Of a DNA stretch of 64,000 bases, positions 9,967 through 22,534 are shown piece after piece; the first letter of the stretch is position 1; each line of letters starts with the position of its first letter. Source of the DNA: Aedes albopictus (Eukaryota > Arthropoda > Insecta > Diptera > Culicidae); NCBI RefSeq assembly GCF_035046485.1, contig NC_085138.1, positions 93,537,766-93,601,765 of the forward strand, given 5' to 3'. The notes under the pieces are model-generated. The model was given only the letters and a program-made list of their open reading frames with translations, searched no databases and had not been told where the DNA came from. The translations under genes were made by a program, and so were the position numbers.

Positions 9967-10979
9967 TATACGGTCAATGTTTGATCGAAATTAAGCAAAG
10001 GCCCGCCGGTCAGTGTGGCGTGGCGGTCGGTTTCGGGATAATATTGATTGGTGTTTGCAATGTGGTAGCAATAAGACAGTCTCGATTCAGGATTTATGGT
10101 CAGTAATGGAATCAGTGAGACGGGTAATCTGTGTCCATTTAGCAGAAAGCTTGTTCGGATGCATGCGGTATTTAGAGGCACGTCAATTCAGAATGGATGT
10201 TTTAGTATGATGGGAGTTTATCATCGTCCTTTGGTTGTGCTTGAGTATTGGAATTTTTGCCCAATGGAATATCTTTTTATTTTCTGTTTGTGCAATAAGA
10301 ATTAATAGGAAGTCAGAAATATCCATTTGGATTTCATGATTCCATAGAGCATGTTCAACCAATACCTTTCCTGCTATACTAACAATTCAACCATCCAATA
10401 TACGATGACAAATAGAGCAAATATTTTCTCTTCCTTTTCAAAAAAACACGAACATCACAAAGCACGAACATCTTGTGCCGAAGAAGGTATCGCTTGTGTC
10501 AAACCGCCTTCAGATTGCCATGAAATTTGCCTCGGAAGACATCTGTCTTCCGTCAGACTGCCCCATCCCGAATGCTATTTGTTTTCCCGGAGATATGCTT
10601 GCAAACAAAACAAAACCCCATTCACCCTCTGTCCAGACTCCAGGGAGGAGATCTCCATGCATTCCTTTAAAACCGAGAATTCTCACCTCCCCCCTCAGAA
10701 GCAGGAAACAGCACATGCACGCATCCAAAGTGTAAATGTCACAATAAATGAGGATTTATGTGTCAGATTATGTGATTAGAATTATACTGTGGGGGACAGT
10801 CAGGATCTGGTAGTCTACCAGAGTTTGCACCATTTCTTCGCGTCACATCTCCATATTGCATGAGTGGGAAAAGTGGGGTAAAATGTTGCCATCGGTGAGA
10901 AAGGCACGATTGCAGTTGTGCAATTTGTCAATGCATTTGTTCCGTTCCGTATTCACTTCTAACAAAAAAAAAGTCGGAA
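9967..10979. other. Unassigned sequence
   Basis: About 1 kb with no recognisable element. The longest ORF (10351-10779, plus, 142 codons) has no recognisable motif and overlaps other-frame ORFs, so I do not call it a gene. Confidence 0.4.
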
Positions 10980-11350
10980 GCACTATAAATACTCAAGAAG
11001 TTTCTGTAGGGATTTCTTCGGATTTTTGTCGAGAAATTATTTGCGGAATTATTCCAAAGGTTGCTTCAAAAATTCCTCCAGAGTGCCCTTTAGAAATTCC
11101 TCGAGAGGTTTTGCCAGATATTTCTTCATGGGCAGCTGGATTTTTCTTTAAAATCCTTCAAGGATTGCTTCAGATATCTCTTTCCTAATTCTTTGGGAAA
11201 ATTTTCCATGGATTCCTTCGAAAATTTCTCCAACGAATTAAAAAAAAAACTCTGCCGGCTCTTTAGATTTTTTCATTAAAATTTCTAGAAGTTCCTTCCG
11301 GAATTCCTCTTCATCTATTAGATACTCCTTAAGAAATTTCTTCAGAAGTA

Positions 11351-11970
11351 CGGGCTTGGTGGTCTAGTGGCTACCGCTTCTGATTCATATGCAGAAGGTC
11401 CTGGATTCAATCCCTGGCCCGTCCCTTTCCTTCTACTTTGTATCTTTCTCTCCACTTTCTCTATACTCTCCTCTCTATACTCTCTTCTCTATATATACAA
11501 CTCATGTATATTCAAATGTTCATAGCCATCGCTAGAACCAGAAACGGTTAAAAAGTCGTTTCCCGTCCTTCCAACTTTCACAGCACAGTGTCAATCTATC
11601 AGATAAAGCCTATAGGTTATGCAATCAAGCGAACTGTGCCGCTTTAGCACTAATCTACCGCCTTACGCCTGGCATCCACGCACCAATGTGTGAGCCCTCT
11701 GCCAACCATATCCCACCAACACTCCAACATCCGCATGAGTTTGTGCAGACGCAGAGGTATATTCGGTCTGATGTGGATACAAACGATTGCAATCATCACT
11801 TCCTTCCCTTTCCTCCACATTGACCTGCAACCTGACGCTCACACACTGACTGAAGATGCCTGCTAGTCCCCGGCAGATGATCTCATTGGTTCCTTGTGTG
11901 ACTGTAAGCTGGTCTGGCGATACTGGAGTAGCATCTACGGGCGGTCAATCAAGCTCAAGCTCAAGCTAGC
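11351..11970 (+). mobile_element. tRNA-headed SINE-like repeat, copy 1
   Basis: The head has a pol III A box (TGGTGGTCTAGTGG, 11357-11370) and B box (GGTCCTGGATTCAATCCC, 11398-11415) at tRNA-like spacing. It is followed by a pyrimidine-rich stretch, a unique body, and a tail of CAAGCT repeats near 11950-11967. The body (CATGAGTTTGTGCAGACGC and following) recurs on the minus strand at 50096-50522, showing a dispersed family. It is not a tRNA gene: the tRNA fold does not close after the B box. The family name is not certain. Confidence 0.75.
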
Positions 11971-12504
11971 GACTCCTTTTGAAATTTCTTCAGAAATTTC
12001 CTTACAAATTTCCTTAAGAGAATAATCCTCCAGAAAATCCATTAAGAACTTCTTCAGAAACTCTTAAATGGCCTTCAATACATTTCAGAAAACGTACAGG
12101 GATTCCTACAATTTCGAAAAATATTCTTCATGAAAATCTTGCATGGATTGCTTCGGAAGATCATCAGTAAATTTCTACTGCAATTTCTTCAGAAATCTCT
12201 TCTTTTTTTTTCTTCCCCTGTTCGGGAAATTAAGCCACTGCGTCCAATAGGCTGAACTTTTGTGGCATAGAAATCTCTTCTTAGTTCCCTACTAAATTTT
12301 CTTTAGAGGTTCGTCTCAAAAATTCTCCAAGAAAACATTCCATGGACTTTCCTATAATTTTTTCCTTGTATTCTTTTTCAGAAATCTCTCCAGAGATACT
12401 CTTGGAAAATCTTTTTTGAAATGCTAAAGAAATTCTTGCAGTAATTCATTCGAAAAATCTTAAATTTTGAATGTATTCAAAATGTCTACAAAGTTTTCTT
12501 TAAT

Positions 12505-12672
12505 GATGTTGTTTATAAATCCGGTAGACTTTTTGTGGGAAAGGAAGTCCAGCCACAAAGTCTACGTTCCATATAAATTTCCTGATTATTGTATGAACAA
12601 AACTCTACGAAGCGGTGGGAAGAGGGTCTGAGATGGCCAATATTTGGCCAACGTGGTTTAAGGACGTATCCA
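12505..12672. mobile_element. MITE of the CTACGTAG/TCTGAGATGGCC family, diverged copy
   Basis: Shares the internal order GTAGACTTT, AAGTCTACG, CCATATAAATTT, GTATGAACAAAA, TCTACG, GGGTCTGAGATGGCC with the clearer copies at 48021-48203 and 62369-62522. The right end reads, reverse-complemented, GGATACGTCCTTAAACCACG, comparable to the GTCCATAAACTACGTAG ends of the family. Boundaries are approximate. Confidence 0.6.
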
Positions 12673-12675
12673 TAG

Positions 12676-12846
12676 TTTTTTTTTATTTGTTTTAACGAGA
12701 TTCTTAGCCCTAGGCTAATTCATCTCGGAACCCACGCTTTACTTCCCTTCCGAAGGAAGAACTAACATTTTACGAGTTTTTCGGGAGTGGGATTCGATCC
12801 CAGTTCCTCAGCGTGATAGTCATGTGTTCTAACCATCACACCATCC
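12676..12846 (-). mobile_element. tRNA-derived SINE
   Basis: On the minus strand the element starts TGGATGGTGTGATGGTTAG (A-box region), has GGGATCGAATCCC (B box) about 35 bp later, a unique body, and an A-rich tail seen as a T run at 12676-12686. A 12-bp duplication with one mismatch, ACGTATCCATAG (12664-12675) and ACGTACCCATAG (12847-12858), flanks it, supporting insertion by LINE machinery. Confidence 0.85.
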
Positions 12847-13149
12847 ACGTACCCATAGATTATTTCTGGGATACCCTTAGAAAATCTCCAAAGAAATTGA
12901 ATTTCGTTTAAATATGTTCCAGAAACTTTTTCTGGAATTCTAAGAATTCCTCTGAAATTTCTCCATGGATTATTTCAAAATCTTTTCCAGAGATTATCCC
13001 GAGGATTTTTTTTTCTTAGCTCTACTGGCGGTGTTTTCAGAAATTCTTCCTTTTATGAAATATTTCAGGAGTATCTCAGAAGATTTTCATGGAAATTCCT
13101 GCATCAGCATCTTCAAAATTTCCTTCAGGAATTCCTCCGGATATTGCTC

Positions 13150-13400
13150 TATGTCTCTCTCTCTTCTTGGCGTAACGTCCTCATTGGGACAAAGCCTGCT
13201 TCTCAGCTTAGTGTTCTATGAGCACTTCCCACAGTTATTAACTGAGAGCTTCCTCTGCCATTGACCATTTTGCATGCGTATATCGTGTGGCAGGCACGAA
13301 GATACTCTATGCCCAAGGAAATTTCCTTTACGAAAAGATCCTGGACCGACCGGGAATCGAACCCGTCACCCTCAGCATGGTCATGCTGAATACCCGTTTC
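13150..13400 (-). mobile_element. Feilai-type tRNA-derived SINE
   Basis: Minus-strand reading has a tRNA-like head with B box GGGTTCGATTCCCGGTC, a body containing CATAGAGTATCTTCGTGCC and CATAGAACACTAAGCTGAGA, and a 3' end GGACGTTACGCCAAGAAG followed by an AG-rich tail. This end resembles the abundant Aedes aegypti SINE I know as Feilai; the name is a recollection, not a search result. ATTGCT near both ends is a possible weak target duplication. Confidence 0.75.
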
Positions 13401-15159
13401 CAAATTGCTTTCAGGATTTTATCAGAAATTATTCCAATGATTACATTAGAAAATCATGCAAGATTCCTTAAGAAACATTTTCAAAGTTCCCCATAAAAGT
13501 TCATTCAGGGATTCCCGAAGAAACCCCTTTAAAGATTCTGGGATTAAATCCTCAAACAAGAATTCCTTTAGAAAATTGTTCATGACTTCCTGTAGAAAAT
13601 TTTCGAAATTCTTCAATACTTTTCGAAAGTTCTTTGGGGTTAATGATAATATTTTTCAATGATTAACAATTTCTTGCAAAGATAGCTTTGAAAAATTTTC
13701 CATGAATTTCTTCAGAAATGTCTCCAGAGTTTTCTTCTGAAATTTCTAAAAAAATCCCAGGAATCATTCATTTTTTGGGGTTTGTGCTAAATAAAGAAGC
13801 TCGATAATACACAAAGGACACGATGCGAAACAGGACACAACATTTGAAGTTCTTTAAAATATTCAAGCCTTTGATTTTTATTTTGTTACTCTCGGTATTT
13901 TTTCAGCAGTTACTTCAGAAAATCATCCAGGAATTATGTTTTTAGGGTTTCTCTAAGAGTTCTTCAAAGAACATGGAAAGAGATTTTGTAAGGAATTTTC
14001 AACCAGAGTTGGCTTCAAGTATTTATCAATATTTTTTTCAAAAATTCTCCTTTTAATTCGTCAGGAATTTGTCTTGGACTTTTTCCTATATTCCTTCAAA
14101 ATTCCAGGAGGAATATCTGGAAAGTCTGGAAACCAAAGGAGAATTTCAAGAATTTCTCAAGAAATTTCTACAGGAATCCGACTAGGGATTCCTTCGTGAA
14201 TCTCTCGTGGAATTCATTCCGAAATTCCTCCAGGGAATACTTCTAAGATTCCCCAAGGAATTCCTTCAGAGATATCCAGTTAAGAATTGAATAACCAGCT
14301 CTTGAAAAAAAATATTCATAGTATAGGCGATTTTATAAATATAATAAAAAACCCTATATATTTTTTTGCGTACTTTTCAATACAAAAAAAAAGTTTTCTA
14401 TTATCTTTTTCTCTTTCATACTTGTATGAAAAATCTCATTTGTGATATTCCAAATTTTTCTCGAGCTCTGTCAAATAGAGGAAAAAGAGTTTCGTTGATT
14501 ACGACAGTCTATTACGAAAAATAAATCGTCGTTACTAAATTAAGTGACTCTTCTAAATATCAGGAAATCTTTCATGTGATTTTTAATATGTTTATGCACT
14601 CATGAATTGCGGCAATATTGCCTTTGAGAATATTCTTAGCTCTCCTAAAATTTCACTAAGAATTTTTGTAAATTTATTTTTTTTTTTCTAGGAACTCCTC
14701 CAAAGGTTTCCCTACAGGAATTTCTCCAAGAAATTGTTAGGGAAATTTCTACTGGAATTCCATCACATTTTTTTCAGAAATTTCTTCAAATTTCCTTCTA
14801 AAGATTTTTCAAGTGTAGTTTTTGAGATTTCTACAGGGATTCTTCTGGGGATTTCTTAAGCTATTACTTCAGAGATTCCTTAAGAAATTTTTGATCGAAT
14901 TCTTTTTGAAATTCCTTCAGGATTTCCTTCCAAAATATTATCAGATACTTCTTCAGAAATTTAGTTTTTTTAGGAATTTCAATAAAAGATTTCTTGAAAA
15001 GTTCTTCGCTGAAGTGTTTCAGAAATCTTTCTAATTATTTCTTCCAAAACTAAACAGAGGTTGCATCACAAATTTTTCCAAAAGTTTGAAGATAAATGCT
15101 TACAACTATTTCTATTTAGAAATTATGCCTGCTTTTCCGTCAGAAAAAAAAAACTCCTG

Positions 15160-17400
15160 GGATTCCATCAGCGATCCATGCAGAATTGGAATTTTCCAAA
15201 AGTTCTTTCAGAAACTGCACAAAAAATGACTGAAATAATCATTGGAAGTACCGTGAAGGAATTTCTAAACAAATCCCTGGATGCGTGCCTGAAAGAATTT
15301 CTTGATAACTTTGGAGATTCCTAGAAGAAATTCCTTAAAACTTGCAAGGGAGAATCCTGGACAAAAATTCCTAAGGCTATGTCCGAAGTGATCTCGGGAA
15401 GAATTTCTAGATGAATGCATGAGGAAATACCTGAAGAAACTGGGAGTAATTCCAAGAAAAAGTTGCTTCAAAAACGTCTGGAGGGATTCCTAGAGAAATT
15501 CATAGAGGAATTTCTAAAGGAATCTCTTCACAGTGTCTGCACAACTCCCAGCAGAAATTGCAGACAAATGTACTGGTGGATTTTTTTGTATAAATTCCCC
15601 ATTTAATGTTTGATGGATCCCTAGAGAATTTTCTGAAAAATAACTTCTAGACCTACCTCTCTAGATACCTACCGGAAAGAATACTCAGAAGAATTTCTTA
15701 TACAATCTTTGAAAAAAAGAGTACACAAACATCCCTGAGGTATATTCTGAATGAATTTCTGAAGGAAATCATGAAACAAACAATGAAAATCATAAAGGGA
15801 TTCCTTTAAAAAAACACTGTACAAAGAAGAATTTCTTGAAAAAATCCTTCAAAATGCCAAGGAAAGACTCTGGACTCTGGAGTAATGCCTGAAGCATCAC
15901 CAAACAAATTTCTGAAAATATTCCTAAAGATTTCTTCAAGGGATCTTAGATCTGAATAAATCACAAGGTATCCTTGGAACTTCTAAAATGAAACCCCTGG
16001 AGGAACTTAAAGAAAGAAGAAATTTTTAAGAAATTTTTAAAAGGCATTTCTAAATGAATTCCTGGGAAAATTCTTGGATAAATGGCTTTCATATATGTGG
16101 GCCCAGTTGCAAAGGGGTGTAAGTGACCACATAAAAAAATATATTTCAAGCTTTTTGGAACTTTTTCAAGATTTTTTTAACTTGTTTAAAAATATTACAA
16201 TAATTCGGAGAAAATTGGATTGATTTTGAATCTCCATACATTTTGTATGGGACGAAAAATTGGTGCAAAACTTTGAGTCTCATTTACTCAAAAGTAGAAT
16301 TTTGTTACTTACACCCCTTTGCTTCTAATCCATATGAGGGGATTAGAAGCAATGGGGTGTAGGTAAATTTCCCTTTAAAAACCTCTGGAGAAATTCCAAC
16401 AATAATATTTCAAAGTGTTTCTGTAAAAAATCTGTGTTTCTGAAAGAAAACCCTGTGTATCTCCGAGCATCTGTGAAAAAAATCTCCTAAAATTGCATTC
16501 TTTTAAATCTTTGACAAAATATTTGAAAAAAAAAGTCATGGATAAAATTCTACAAAATTTCTAGAGAATTTTCTAGAAGAATTCCGGGAGAAAAACAAAA
16601 TAAAAACTCCTGTCATCCCTTTTGTATTCCAGCGATTTTTTTTTTCAGGAATTTTGGCTTGGTCATCTTCAGAAATTCGTCCAGCAGAGCAACCATCAGC
16701 TCAGATATTAACATGACAGTACTGATTTTTTTTCTCAACTCCTGCTGGTTCGACTTATCCACTACTGAATCCTGGGTTCAACACATCAGAAATGCTTGGG
16801 GTCAACACCCCTGCTAAGCTTTCACAGTTAAGTTGACAGTTGACTTGAGTTGGAATATTCCCAAACAAATCTCTGAAGAAGTGTTTGAGAAATATGTTGC
16901 CATATTTCCGAAATAATTAATTGAGCAATTCCTGTCTGTGTTTTTTATTTCGTTGGTAGTGGAAGTTGGTACAAAATACCAAGAGATGTGCTGTTGGAAT
17001 TCTTTAAATTTTTGGAGGGATTTCTCGACTGTTAATCTTGTTTTTTCATACTCATGAATTTATTTGGAAAAAGTTTCCGGTGGTCCAGAAGAATTTTCGA
17101 ATAACATTTGGAAAGGATCGAATGAATTTTCAGCGAGCCATCGGAGAAATTTTAGATAAAATCCTTTGAAGAATTTAAGAAAGACTTCTAGAAACATTTT
17201 CTGGAAGTATCATCAGAGGAACTCCAGCAAGATTCCTCGCAGAGAGGGCGGAGGAGTTGTTGGAAGGGCTCTTGGAGGAATTCCTCAAGAGTTTTTTTAG
17301 AAGACCTCATTGGAGTAGCTAGCAGAGAAACTCTTATAAGATTTTTAATAAGAGTCTATGAAGGAATCCACGGAGGAATTTCTGAAGGATTTTCGTAAGT
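15160..17400 (+). repeat. Degenerate repeats, plus orientation again
   Basis: GAATTTCTGAAGGA and GAGAAATTC-type motifs now run on the plus strand, opposite to 10980-15060. The change of orientation falls near 15050-15160. The block is interrupted around 16100-16370 by an inverted-repeat segment and around 16620-17080 by unassigned sequence. Confidence 0.6.
16109..16322. repeat. Inverted repeat around AT-rich spacer (possible MITE)
   Basis: GCAAAGGGGTGTAAGTGAC at 16109-16127 pairs with GTTACTTACACCCCTTTGC at 16304-16322. Immediately after, CTTCTAATCC and GGATTAGAAG (16322-16331, 16340-16349) form a second short palindrome, and a third related word, AATGGGGTGTAGGTAA, follows. No clear target duplication. 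Confidence 0.55.
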
Positions 17401-18210
17401 ACTCTATTGTATGGCCCATAAAAATGCGAAAGTTTTCGAAGACATATGTTCATCTCCTTCCATTCGATAAGCCATGCAATGTATCTATTGGATAATATAG
17501 TCGGCATTGGCATCGGCATTGGCACACTTAGTGATTTTAAACATAAATAATTGAAAAAAAAAATACGTTGAACATAAGGATCTCAATTTTGTAATTTTCG
17601 TTCAATTGATCTCAGTCACATTCAATCGAATTTCATTTCAACAACAGCAATAGCTAGATACGGTCTTTATGATTCGTTGATGATTTGGACAAGTACAAAA
17701 ATTTATTGTCTTAAAAATTTTAGGACCTTTACTGAAAAAAAATCAGGAAAAGATATGCACGATGCATCAAATTGTTTTTAAGTACTATGTATTTGTGTCT
17801 ATTACAAACGTAGGTTTATAAGCCTTCATTAGCAAGAAATGATTTTGTATTTTTACCAAACAGTGTGATGTTATTTATTGATTTATCTTATGTACGGCTT
17901 TTAAAATATGCCACTTTTTGAGATTTTGGTTCCTAAGCATGTGATATTGTTTTCAAACAGTTTTCTTAACCAGGGTGTTTTCAAGAGCAAATATATCTAC
18001 ATAATTTCCATGTGTTTAAAAGTTTGCATTCAAATTCGTTAGGGCAAAAAATTTGAAGAAAAATTGATTTATTTTAGCAAACGTTGGCAACTAATAAGGC
18101 ATTGCAAATACGTAACCCATGCATATTTTGAAACAAATTTAAGATATATTGTCTTAAAAAGATGAATTCATTATAAATATTGCGTCAAAATTAAAAAAAA
18201 AAACAAAAAA
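17401..18210. other. AT-rich unassigned sequence
   Basis: No repeat family, ORF or RNA recognised, apart from a short run of GGCATT and GGCATC hexamers at 17501-17524. Confidence 0.4.
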
Positions 18211-18214
18211 TACT

Positions 18215-18850
18215 GAAGGAGAAATTTCTAAAGTGAATATTGAAGAAATCGTCGAAGGAGATTTAAGAAGAATCCCTGAACCAATCATTGGAAAAAGTCG
18301 TAAAGATACTTCTGGAAAAAATAATTGAAAAATAAAATTAGGATGAATCCTCGGAATAATTTTAGGAGCAAGAATTATTGTAAAAATTTCTGGAAAACTT
18401 CTTGAAGGAATCTTTGCAGAAACATTTACTTCTGGAGGAATTTCTGAAGGAATCCTCGGACTAAACTTCTGAAGAAGACGTTGTCCGATTTTTTGAAAAC
18501 TTCTCAGAAAAAATGTTTGGTGTAACTCGGAGAAATTTATGGGGGATGTTTTTTATGAAATTCTGGAGGATATTTTTAAAAGAATACTTTTGAAAATTTT
18601 TGGAGAAATCCTATAACGAATATTCGGTGGACCACCTTAAGGATATTTTGGAAGAACCCATAGAAATGGAGAAGTTCTAAAAGGAATACATGTAAGAATT
18701 TCTTTACGAAATTTTGTATGCATTTTCGGAAAAAAGTTGAAGAAATTTTGAAGTAAATCTTTAAAAATCATACATGAATTCCTGAATTAATCTTGTAAGA
18801 AGCTCGTTAATAAATCTTCTGAGAAATTCCTCTTAAAATCCTCGAATTCA
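18215..18850 (+). repeat. Degenerate repeats, plus orientation
   Basis: AGGAATTTCTGAAGGAATCC and related words recur with the same loose spacing as the blocks further left. No coding content. Confidence 0.6.
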
Positions 18851-19738
18851 TCTGCCAAGACTATACATAAGTAATTGATAAGAGAAACCACGTTGATAGT
18901 TTCAAAAGAAATCGCGTTATTTTTTTTAAGATCCAGAGAAAACTCAGACAAATTCGGAAGAGAGAACTCAGATGAATTCTTTAAACCGCATGTTAAATTT
19001 TTGAAAATGAAATGTCTTCAATTTGATTTCACAAAAATAAATGAAAGCGTGTCTCCATATTTGTCATCCCATGTTGGAGCATTTCCCACCGCCGCCCCCA
19101 CCTTCTTCCTGGTTGGGTCCAGCAGGGTCCCCGGGGAAGACGTGCAGCACTTTACAAACACTCTTTCCTCCGAACCTCTCCAGATTTCACGCTCCAACTG
19201 AGTGAGATTCATCCATCACCTTGTTGTTGCTTTTCTATGCTGTTCTATTGCGTTACGTTCGTTGGTTGGTTGGCTGGCTGGTAGGTGATGACCATTCCCA
19301 AGGAGCACCCTTGGGGCAGTGATGTTTATCCTACGGGAAGGAAACTTTAAGCTTTCTTCCAGATGTTGTCGGCTATTGCTGGATTGGTTAGATATACATG
19401 CCTGAACAATCTTTATGTGGCCCATTTATTTAATGCTCAATGGGAGAATGATATGTTCCCATAGTCAGCATTGGAAACATTGTGATTTATGCCATTTCTG
19501 GTGATTGTTTACGACTTTAATTCCCTAAGCGGATAGTGTTCGTTTCAATTACGATGCGTAACTCGGAAGATAAGGGGAGTCCCTCTAATAATCTAATGGA
19601 TTCAGTGGCTATGGAATGAGGATCAGAAAGTGGTGGGAATTAAACCTTATTGATGTGATTCATGAATCCGGGAATTCATGTGAGCAAAAGCGGGATGAAA
19701 AGCTCAAAAACCGTTTTAAGTTGCTACTTATTTACTTT
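18851..19738. other. Unassigned sequence
   Basis: Mixed-composition DNA with short shadow ORFs (for example 18875-19201, 108 codons) that carry no recognisable motif. GGTTGGTTGGCTGGCTGG at 19261-19278 is a short simple repeat. Confidence 0.35.
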
Positions 19739-21900
19739 CAGTCCTGAGCACCCACAATGGTGCAGATGGCCAAATTGAAAGATTTCCATCTTGGGCGATT
19801 GCCCGCCATCGCCTTGAGCTGTGGCCAGGTCAAATTTCGGCCGACTTGCTTTATTTTGTTGTTGAAGCTGCGCCGCCATGAGCCACCGGGTCTGCTTCTA
19901 CAGCAATGTCCTGCTGGGTTCCAAACTACCGCTTCTTTGCAATTTTGAGGCCACCATGCACGAATTAGATACCGCAGGCATGTAATTGGCTACATAGATA
20001 TTGGAAACTTTCAACATTATCCACTGATTGCCCAGCTACCGTAAAGCTGGAAGGGTTGACCGTGATTACATCTAACGCTTTGGTTCACAACGAACACCGT
20101 TGTGCAGTACTCGAAACAGCACGAAAATGCCCTATATTGTGCTTCAATGAGGCCGATGATTTGCTCAGGGAGACCCTTGCGCCTGAGGCCTGTCTACATG
20201 TTTCCGCGGTTGAGACGGTCGAATGCTTTATCGTAATCAATGAACACCAGGTAGAGGTACTCTCGGAATTCATTGATTTGCTTCAGAATGATACGGAGCG
20301 TGACAATATCGTCCGGCACGGAATCCTGCTTGCTGCCGTCGGAGAGTTGCGTCAATCTTCTCCTGTATACGGTTAAGGATCACTTTGCAGAGGACTTTGA
20401 GAACGATACACAGTAACATGATGCCCCGCCAATTATACCATACAGTCAGGTCACCCTTTTGGGTACCTTTACTGAGACGCCTTGCATCCAGTCATCCGGA
20501 AATGTCGCGGTTTCGCTTATGTTGCAGAATAATTAATGCAGTAGTTGTGTGGATGTTACGGGGTCAGCTTTGAGCGTCTCAGCTGATATGCGATCGACCC
20601 CGGGGGCCTGTTCCATTTCATGCTACGGATGGCTGCTTCTATCTCCTGCACTGATGGTGTTTCGGTGTTGACACGGGTAATGCTTGGAACCCTTGGCGGA
20701 TAATGCTGAGGAATTGGAGGCGTGGCCGACACTTGAAAAAGGTTTCCAAAGTGATCGAATCAGCGTTTCAGCTAGTCCAGACGTGTCTTTCGAGAACACC
20801 GCAGCATTCATTTTAGTCTCACCAAGGCGACGTGAGACATCGTAGAAAAAATGAATACCGCCGAAATATACGGCTTCTCACCTTCGTCGGCTAGACAATC
20901 CGCCCTGACAGGCTGCGACTGTGGCTCCTCGTGTTTTCGCTCGCTCTATAGCGGCTTTGACGTTCCTTCGCTCCTCTATCTTTCTCCATCTGTGATCCAC
21001 TGCTTTCTCCGGGTGCTTAGCTCACCCAAATTATTCTCGCCGGTGGCGATGAAGGCGTTCTTGATAGCACTCCATTGATCTTCTACGCTTCCATCTTCTG
21101 GAATATCCGCAGCACGGTTCTCTAGCTCCTCCACGAAGGACCTTTGCACCGCAGCGTCTTCCAGTCGGTGTGTGTTGAACCGGCGCCCGATTTTCTCCTC
21201 CTGTCGCTGGATCCTGGCAATACGCAGTCGGATCTCGCCGATTAGGAGATGATGGTCGGACGGAATGTCGGCGCTATGTTTGTTCCGCACATCAAGAAGG
21301 CTCCGTCTCCATTTTCGGCTGATGCAGTTGTGGTCGATTTTATTTTCCGTGACGCCGCCACGGAAAACCCATGTTACTTTGTACACTGGTCGATGAGGAA
21401 AGAGCGATCCCCCAATCACCATGTCATTGTTGCCACAAAACTCTGCAAACACCTGTCCGTTTTCGCTCATTTCTTCGAGTCCATGGCAACCCATGACGTA
21501 TCAGGTATCAGTAGGTCGGCTCCAGAGGCACGTTCTCCTTAACCCATGACGGGCGCATAGTCCGAGTTGTTGGAACCAACCTTCGCGTTGAAGTCGCCCA
21601 TGAGGATCTTGATATCCTTGCGGAATCTTGTCCACGACAGCATCCAGTTGACTGTAAAAGTTCTCTTTATCTTGTAATTCGGCAGCATCGGTTTACGCGT
21701 AACATTGGATCATCGTAAGGTTTCGAACTCGTGTTCTGAATTTGCCTATAATTAACTTCTCATTTATAGATTCCCACTTCATGAGCGCTGCGTGGGCGTG
21801 AACGCTGAGCAGGAAACCAACTCCACGGTGGCGAGGAGCGTGTTCACCTCGTCGGCCTGTGTTCTCCAAAGTTCAGACAACGGACTTCGCTCAGTCCTAG
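19739..21900 (-). pseudogene. LINE relic, 'family X' copy 2, with two internal deletions
   Basis: Minus-strand endonuclease-reverse-transcriptase relic. Endonuclease parts lie at about 21000-21850: RVRNLTMIQCYA, LDAVVDK, then MGCHGLEEMSENG through ENKIDHNCISRK to SDHHLLIGEI, the last being the catalytic SDH block. VEDQWSAIKNAFIATGENN and the linker match copy 1. FIDYDKAFDRLN lies near 20215-20250. After RAFSC (about 20125) the sequence jumps to ALDVITVNPSSFTVAGQ (about 20040-20090), so the region that holds the catalytic LADD block in copy 1 is deleted. A second jump, near 19975, joins ESFQYLCSQ to WNPAGH and the C-terminal LTWPQLKAMAGNRP. Stops and frameshifts are frequent. Confidence 0.8.
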
Positions 21901-21954
21901 AATCTCAAGCTTTGGGCAGCAAAGGCTGCAAGCTTTGGGCTGAGTAAAAAAACG

Positions 21955-22075
21955 CTGCACCATGCCCAGCTAGATCCAAGGTGGTAGCCCCATCAGCGTG
22001 GTCGTCCCAGTGTTGGTTGGGACGTTAAACAGAACTGGCACGATGGTCCTCCAGCGAGGCAGGAGCAGGCCTGCT
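21955..22075 (+). repeat. Segment shared in reverse complement with 60280-60385
   Basis: CAGCTAGATCCAAGGTGGTA, GTGTTGGTTGGGACGTTAAA and ACAGAACTGGCACGATGG recur in the same order on the minus strand at 60280-60385, in the 5' leader of an RTE copy. It is therefore probably a fragment of an RTE leader next to the family-X relic. Confidence 0.6.
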
Positions 22076-22534
22076 AAATATCAGTCTCAGTGCCTGTTTT
22101 TCAGCCGAAAATGAATGACTGTAGCAGTCGTTTTCAGTTCCTCGATGCGAGAACTGACAGAGTCCGAGAGCTCCATTCGTGAGCGACCCAACAAGGTCAA
22201 TTCCCAATCATCCACACACTACTCATGCTGACAGGCCATTCGTCTCAAGCGGTGCTCAGTGGGCAAAATCGAGCCAAAAAACGGAACTTATTTTTGCCGC
22301 TGATTTGAAGCAATAAAAAGTATGTATCCCAAAGGAAAAAACCCTAATAAATCCACCTAGCGGTGATGGTGCCTTTCTCGTGCTTTAAAATATCATTTCA
22401 ACAAAACTCAAGCGACATGTTGATGACATCCCGAGAAAAGGAAAGATACAGATAATAACTGTATAATGGAATCAATCATGATTATGTTATTAGTATAACA
22501 TGTTATGTTTTAAACTTGTCTGTCATAAGCGGCA

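Larger units (their letters stand above)
10980..15060 (-). repeat. Degenerate TTCAGAAATTCCT-like repeats, minus orientation
   Basis: The same vocabulary as 7826-9330 but reverse-complemented: ATTCCTTCAGAAATT, TTTCTTCAGAAATTCC, CCTCCAGAG. Blocks lie at about 10980-11345, 11975-12480, 12860-13145, 13405-13790, 13900-14290 and 14690-15060, separated by SINE and MITE insertions and by AT-rich unassigned sequence (about 14290-14690). The 110-codon ORF at 10856-11188 is a translation of this repeat. Confidence 0.65.

Noticed and set aside
10351..10779. 142-codon plus-strand ORF
   Set aside because: No recognisable motif, overlapped by other-frame ORFs of similar length, no splice or promoter evidence.
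11351..11425. Possible tRNA gene with A and B boxes
   Set aside because: No closed acceptor stem, and the same sequence continues into a dispersed repeat body found again at 50096-50522, so it is a SINE head.
16735..16860. GGGTTCAAC-like word suggesting a tRNA or SINE B box
   Set aside because: No matching A box at suitable distance on either strand.
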